Shown: positions 59,657-64,000 of the stretch, piece by piece | How positions within the stretch are numbered: the stretch's first letter is position 1 | Layout: every line of letters begins with the position of its first letter | Source: Nomascus leucogenys | Taxonomy: Eukaryota; Chordata; Mammalia; Primates; Hylobatidae | NCBI RefSeq assembly: GCF_006542625.1 | Contig: NC_044391.1 | Location: 7,881,001-7,945,000 of the forward strand | Direction: 5' to 3' | Length of the DNA stretch: 64,000 nucleotides | Made by a program: the position numbers and the translations under genes | The notes under the pieces: model-generated | The model's input: only the letters and a program-made list of their open reading frames with translations | The model's database searches: none | What the model was told of the DNA's origin: nothing

Positions 59657-59953
59657 ATTTTTTTTATTTTTTGATGGAGTCTCACTCTGTCACCCAGGCT
59701 GGAGTGCAGTGGCATGATCTCAGCTCACTGCAACCTCTGCTTCTCAGGTTCAAGCAATCATCTTGCCTCAGCCTCCACAGTAGCTGGGATTACAGGCGCA
59801 TGCCACCATGACTAGCTGAGTTTTGTATTTTTGGTAGAAACAGGATTTCACCATGTTGGCCAGGCTGGTCTTGAATTCCTGACCTCAAGTGATCTGTCTG
59901 CCTCGGCCTCCAAAAGTGCTAGGATTACAGGTGTGAGCCACCGCTCTTGGCCT
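59657..59953 (-). mobile_element. AluS
   Basis: Reverse Alu with short decayed tail. Confidence 0.92.
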
Positions 59954-59999
59954 GATATGAGATTGCTTTAAAGAGAGACACAGACGTAGTATGGGAGAT

Positions 60000-60120
60000 C
60001 GGGATGCCTGACTTGTAGAAGTAATCACATGTCCTTAGGAGTATCACTTAGCCTCTTTGGGCTTCATTTTCCTTTTTCAGTAAAACGAAGGCATTAGACT
60101 TAACTGATCACTAAAGAACT
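60000..60120 (+). mobile_element. Probable MIR fragment
   Basis: atcacttagcctctttgggc and ttcagtaaaacgaaggcatt resemble the MIR 3' half. Confidence 0.5.
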
Positions 60121-60399
60121 TTCTCATTATTAACATTTTATCGCTTCTATACATTCTTTCATTTAACACATTTTCTGAGCATCTGTTATGTACACAGCAG
60201 TCTTACTGGCACTTGTAAAACATTAACAATAGAAGATTCCTTAGAGAGCCTAGGCCATAGGGCATCTGTTTCCTTGTCTCTCTCCAGCAACTCTTCCCTT
60301 TTGTTCCCAATAACAACAGTCACTTGGACCATGGTAACTTATCTGCATCTCCATTTTATGTGGCTTTGCTGGGTCTGCCAGTCACAGTGACATTGCAGC

Positions 60400-60942
60400 C
60401 CAGCCCAGGTATGAGCATGTGATCCAGGCCTTGCTAATGACATACCATGCCCTGGGCCATGTAAGTCTGGGCTCATGACTTATGCCAGTCCAATCCAAGT
60501 TCTTCCCTGAAATTTTCAACAATCATCTTTGGAGAGAAGATGCTCTTTTACATGTAGGGTTACTAAATAGGAAAGAGTGGCCATTCCCTTTTTCTTTTGC
60601 ATGGAGAAAGTTCGTCTAAAGTTGAAAAAAACTGAGGCCAACACATGAAGAGAAGGAGAGCCAGAGATGGGGAGAAATTTCAAATGGCCTCGTTTGAAGC
60701 CCTTTCCCGCCCAGCTATGTTCACTAATCTCTCACTCCCTCTTCCTCTCTTTATCTCTCTCTCTCTCAGACAGTTTTGATCTCAAACTTTTGGACTCAAG
60801 CGATCCTCTCATCCCGGCCTCTCAAAGTGCTGTGATTACAGGTGTCAGCCACTGTGCCCTCCGCACCTGGCCACTCTCAGATAGTTTGAGATGGCTTTAT
60901 GTCACTTTCAACCAAAAGACTCCTGACAAATACATAATCAAA

Positions 60943-60945
<3 letters not shown>
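60400..60945 (+). mobile_element. Probable old LTR, split by an Alu monomer
   Basis: gagcatgtgatccaggcc, tggagaaagttcgtc and the terminal caaaagactcctgacaaatac resemble an ERVL/MaLR-type LTR. Uncertain. Confidence 0.4.
60757..60871 (-). mobile_element. Alu left monomer (FLAM-like)
   Basis: Head-only Alu from cagacagttttgatctcaaa to gcacctggcc, with a (TC)n tail. Confidence 0.7.

Positions 60946-60973
<28 letters not shown>
60945..60973. repeat. Poly(T) tract
   Basis: About 28 T, followed directly by non-repeat sequence. Confidence 0.95.
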
Positions 60974-60974
<1 letters not shown>

Positions 60975-61162
60975 GTATAAGGAAACTGATTCTCACAGTG
61001 TTTGGAATTTTTTCAAGCTTCCATGGTGAGTGAGTAGCAGAGGCGGTACACAATCATAGATCTCCTGACTTCCAAACCAGTTCTTTCATTTTCATGTTTC
61101 TTCCACCTTTGTATGATGAACATTTTCAAACATGCTGAAAATCTGAAAATAAAGAAAAGCAG

Positions 61163-61468
61163 GCCGAGTGTGGTGGCTCACGCCTGTAATCCCAGCACTT
61201 TCAGAGGCTGAGGTGGGTGGATCACCTGAGGTCAGGAGTTCAAGACCAGCCTGGCCAACACGGCGAAACCCAGTCTCTATGAAAAATACAAAATTAGCCA
61301 GGCATGGTGGTGGGTGCCTGTAATCCCAGCTACTTGGGAGGTTGAGGCAGGAGGATCACTTGAACCTGGGAGGGATGGGTTGCAGTAAACTGAGATTGCG
61401 CCACCGTAATCCAGCCTAGGTGACAGAGCAAGACTCCGTCTCAATAATAATAATAATAATAATAATTG
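61163..61468 (+). mobile_element. AluS with (AAT)n tail
   Basis: Tail at 61,443-61,467 is a clean AAT microsatellite. Confidence 0.93.
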
Positions 61469-61908
61469 CAAAAACATGTGGCATATTTAACAACCAGTCA
61501 CTGCAGTTTTTAGGTGAATTGAATCCTTACATATGTTATCAAACTGAAATGGGGTCTGCTTGCCTGGCACGGTAAGGCCAAACATCGGCATTGAGGTTTG
61601 CAGTCGGAGAAAGGAGGGTGTTTATTTGCAGGGCACCAAGCAAGTAGAATCTAGGCAGCTCGTGCTTAAGACCCAATCTCCTCGATGGTTTGTATGTAAG
61701 GGTTTTTAAAGGCAGAGGTAAATTTCAGGAAAGCAGAAGTTACAGGCAAAATCATAAATCAATACATGGAGGTTGCATATTGGTTTGGCCTATAAAGGGC
61801 AGGATATCTTGAAGTGGGAGCTTCTAGGTCACGGGTAGATTCGAAGATTTTCTGATTTGCAGTTGATTAAGGAAGAGAAGCATTGTTTAAAAATTTGGAG
61901 TCAGCAGG

Positions 61909-62188
61909 CCGGCACAGTGGCTCATGCCTGTAATCCCAGCGCTTTGGAAGCCTGAGGTGGGCGGATGACCTGAGGTCGGGAGTTCGAGACCAGACTGATC
62001 AGCCCATCTCTACTAAAAATACAAAATTAGCCAGGCGTGGTGGCAGGTGCCTGTAATCCCAGCTACTCGGAAGGCTGGGGCAGGAGAATCGCTTGAACCC
62101 AGGAGGTGGAGGTTGCAGTGAGCCCAGATCACACCATTGCACTCCAGCCTAGGCAACGAAAGCAAAACTCCGTCTCAAAAAAAAAAAA
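61909..62188 (+). mobile_element. AluS
   Basis: Perfect target duplication aaatttggagtcagcag on both sides. Confidence 0.95.
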
Positions 62189-62396
62189 AATTTGGAGTCA
62201 GCAGAAAAAGAATGCCAGCCCCAGCTTGTGGATGTGACCTTCTGCAGGTACCTCAGGAATAAATTTAGAACAAAAAACAGCAGTCAGAATTCAGCTCTCA
62301 GTTCTCCCTTTTCTGAGGTCTTCGGGTCAGTGGGTCCATTTGATGGGGGGTCTGGATTTCTGAAAAACAACTCAGGGACATAAGTTGTTACCTTTA

Positions 62397-62594
62397 GGCC
62401 GGGTGTGGTGGCTCTTGCCTGTAATCCCAGCACTTCGGGAGGGTGAGCTGGGCGGATCACCTGAGGTCAGGAGTTTGTGACCAGCTTGGCCAACATGGTG
62501 AAACCCCATCTCTACTAAAAATACAAGAAATTAGTTTGACGTGGTGGCACATGCCTGTAGTCACAGCTACTCGGGAGGCTGAGGCAGGAGAAGA
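62397..62594 (+). mobile_element. 3'-truncated Alu without A tail
   Basis: Full head, ends at gaggctgaggcaggagaaga with no tail. Target duplication tgttaccttta at 62,386-62,396 and 62,595-62,605. Confidence 0.9.
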
Positions 62595-62780
62595 TGTTAC
62601 CTTTAATTTCTATAGGAAACCAAATATCCTGTGATTCTACCTTCCTTGGCTATTGTTTTAAGCTACTGTTACTTCTTGCTTATCTATTTGCTTATTTACT
62701 TCTCAGGGCTAGCCAGGTGCCTGGAATTTTCCTTGAAGGAACTTAAGATTTTCCTTTCTTTCCATGCTTGAGAGGCATAC

Positions 62781-64000
62781 CACAGACTCCTAGGAGAGGG
62801 TTCTGCTCCGTTTGCACCTCTCTTGGCCAAGTGATATCTCAGTAATGCTGCCAGTCACTCTCTAGATAAACAGCTCTAAGAGTAGTTTGGAGACACAGAA
62901 GCTGCATAAGCCTGCAGAAAAAAGCTGGTCCTAAACTGAAACAGGCTGGGCTTTCACAAATTTTGCTTTTCCAAAAAACAGGCTCAAATTACATCCCAAA
63001 CAACTCATGGCTTTTTATAGGGCACTTTTAACACTTTAGCCAAATAATTGTTAGTTTATTTTGTGTAAATGGTTTAAATATATGTTTTAGCATTAAAATG
63101 ATCCAAAACCAACATTTTGCATTGCTTTCAAGTGCCTTTTTAACCTGCCCTCAGTGGAAACCAGATTAACTTAACATTTTATAAGAAAAATGTCCTAATC
63201 TTCCCATTCTGCCCTCAGTGGTTCCAAAATCATGAGAAAATGGGCATCTTCAGTTTCTTCTATTTTCTGTAACTTTTCTTTAATTATTTAGATATTTATT
63301 CAGAAATGAACCAGGGAACATATGCTTCAAATTTTATTTTTATGGGTTTTTTTCACTATGCCATGAATAATGTCCAAAACATCAATATTAAACCAAATTA
63401 AACCATAACTGACAAGGGGACATTTGAATCTAATAGGTGGTCACTGCATTTTTTCTGATCCAATTCTACAAATGTAGTAGAATTTGGACTAGAAAAATCC
63501 AAAATATTCTTAGAAACAACAAAATGGAAATTTTTAAAAGGAGAAATTCTATATAACATGGTCATTTAAAGCCAGATTTTCCACTGGAAAAATTTCCTGG
63601 GAGCAAAGCCATATTTATTAAAGACAAATGTACCTCAAGTACAGGAATATCTTTCTTTCAGGATTCTCAAAATGTAAATGTTTACACACACAGATAGTGA
63701 CACATTGTACTTTACAGCAACATTTCTACAACTGTGGAGCTGGAAGAAACTATGATAAACTCTGTGGATCCCCTTGGGTGCCTTTTACCATTTCTGTGCC
63801 CTGCCCTTAGCTTCTATGTTTTTGCTTTTAACAGCCAGCATCTGTGACTCTTCAAAGCCATCCCTTGGACTGTTGGAGCCACTCTGCCCACTTTGCAGGG
63901 AGCTACAAGTGCCTAGGAGTTCACAACCACCCAGGATGTCCTTCGGCCAACAAATGACTGGTGGTGACATATAGATGCCCAGCCCCCTTCCCTCACCTTA
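62781..64000. other. Intergenic, no recognised feature
   Basis: AT-rich to balanced. Two copies of ctgccctcagtgg (63,146 and 63,210) are the only internal repeat I noticed. Confidence 0.55.

Larger units (their letters stand above)
61540..62780. mobile_element. Probable ERV-type LTR or internal fragment, carrying two Alus
   Basis: gggtgtttatttgcagggca, tggaggttgcatattggtt, aagggcaggatatcttgaag and tagattcgaagattttctga belong to a primate ERV family that I recognise but cannot name with certainty. The right edge is unclear. Confidence 0.5.

Noticed and set aside
1..64000. CRISPR arrays, bacterial operons, tRNA or rRNA genes
   Set aside because: Evenly spaced repeats are absent, Alu A/B-box sequences explain the tRNA-like motifs, and the base composition and repeats are those of primate DNA.

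Overview
This is primate nuclear DNA, almost certainly human. It carries about 44 Alu copies (AluJ to AluY), L1, L2, MIR, MaLR LTRs and hAT-type DNA transposons, and one split gene with GT-AG introns. I see no bacterial, plasmid or viral operon and no novel multi-gene system. Most open frames are Alu or L1 translations.

The only protein-coding gene I can support is the 5' part of TASP1 (taspase 1, threonine aspartase; 20p12.1 in human), on the minus strand. A CpG-island promoter lies at about 48,120-48,765. The non-coding exon 1 ends at 48,503. Exon 2 (38,294-38,512) carries the start codon, exon 3 is 33,546-33,613 and exon 4 is 31,800-31,868. Together they encode residues 1-94 in one continuous frame. 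The catalytic Thr and all later exons lie outside the window, so 1-31,799 is the start of a large intron 4.

Layout: 1-13,660 is a stack of nested repeats around a near full-length L1PA (about 875-7,512) inserted into an ancient L1. 13,660-31,799 is intron with L2, MIR, old L1, MER20, microsatellites and scattered Alus. 31,800-48,502 holds exons 2-4 and introns 1-3. 48,503-48,765 is the promoter. 48,766-64,000 is upstream intergenic DNA rich in Alu, a minus-strand L1 and degraded LTRs.

Most useful observations: three upstream ATGs in TASP1 exon 2, one in strong context and overlapping the main start out of frame; an L1PA placed so that its antisense promoter would read toward the downstream TASP1 exons; Alus with unusual structures (left-monomer insertion with target-site duplication, 3'-truncated copy without a tail, templated inversion); and inverted Alu pairs around exon 2 and in intron 4. 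Repeat subfamily names and most repeat edges are by eye, so allow about 5-20 bases.
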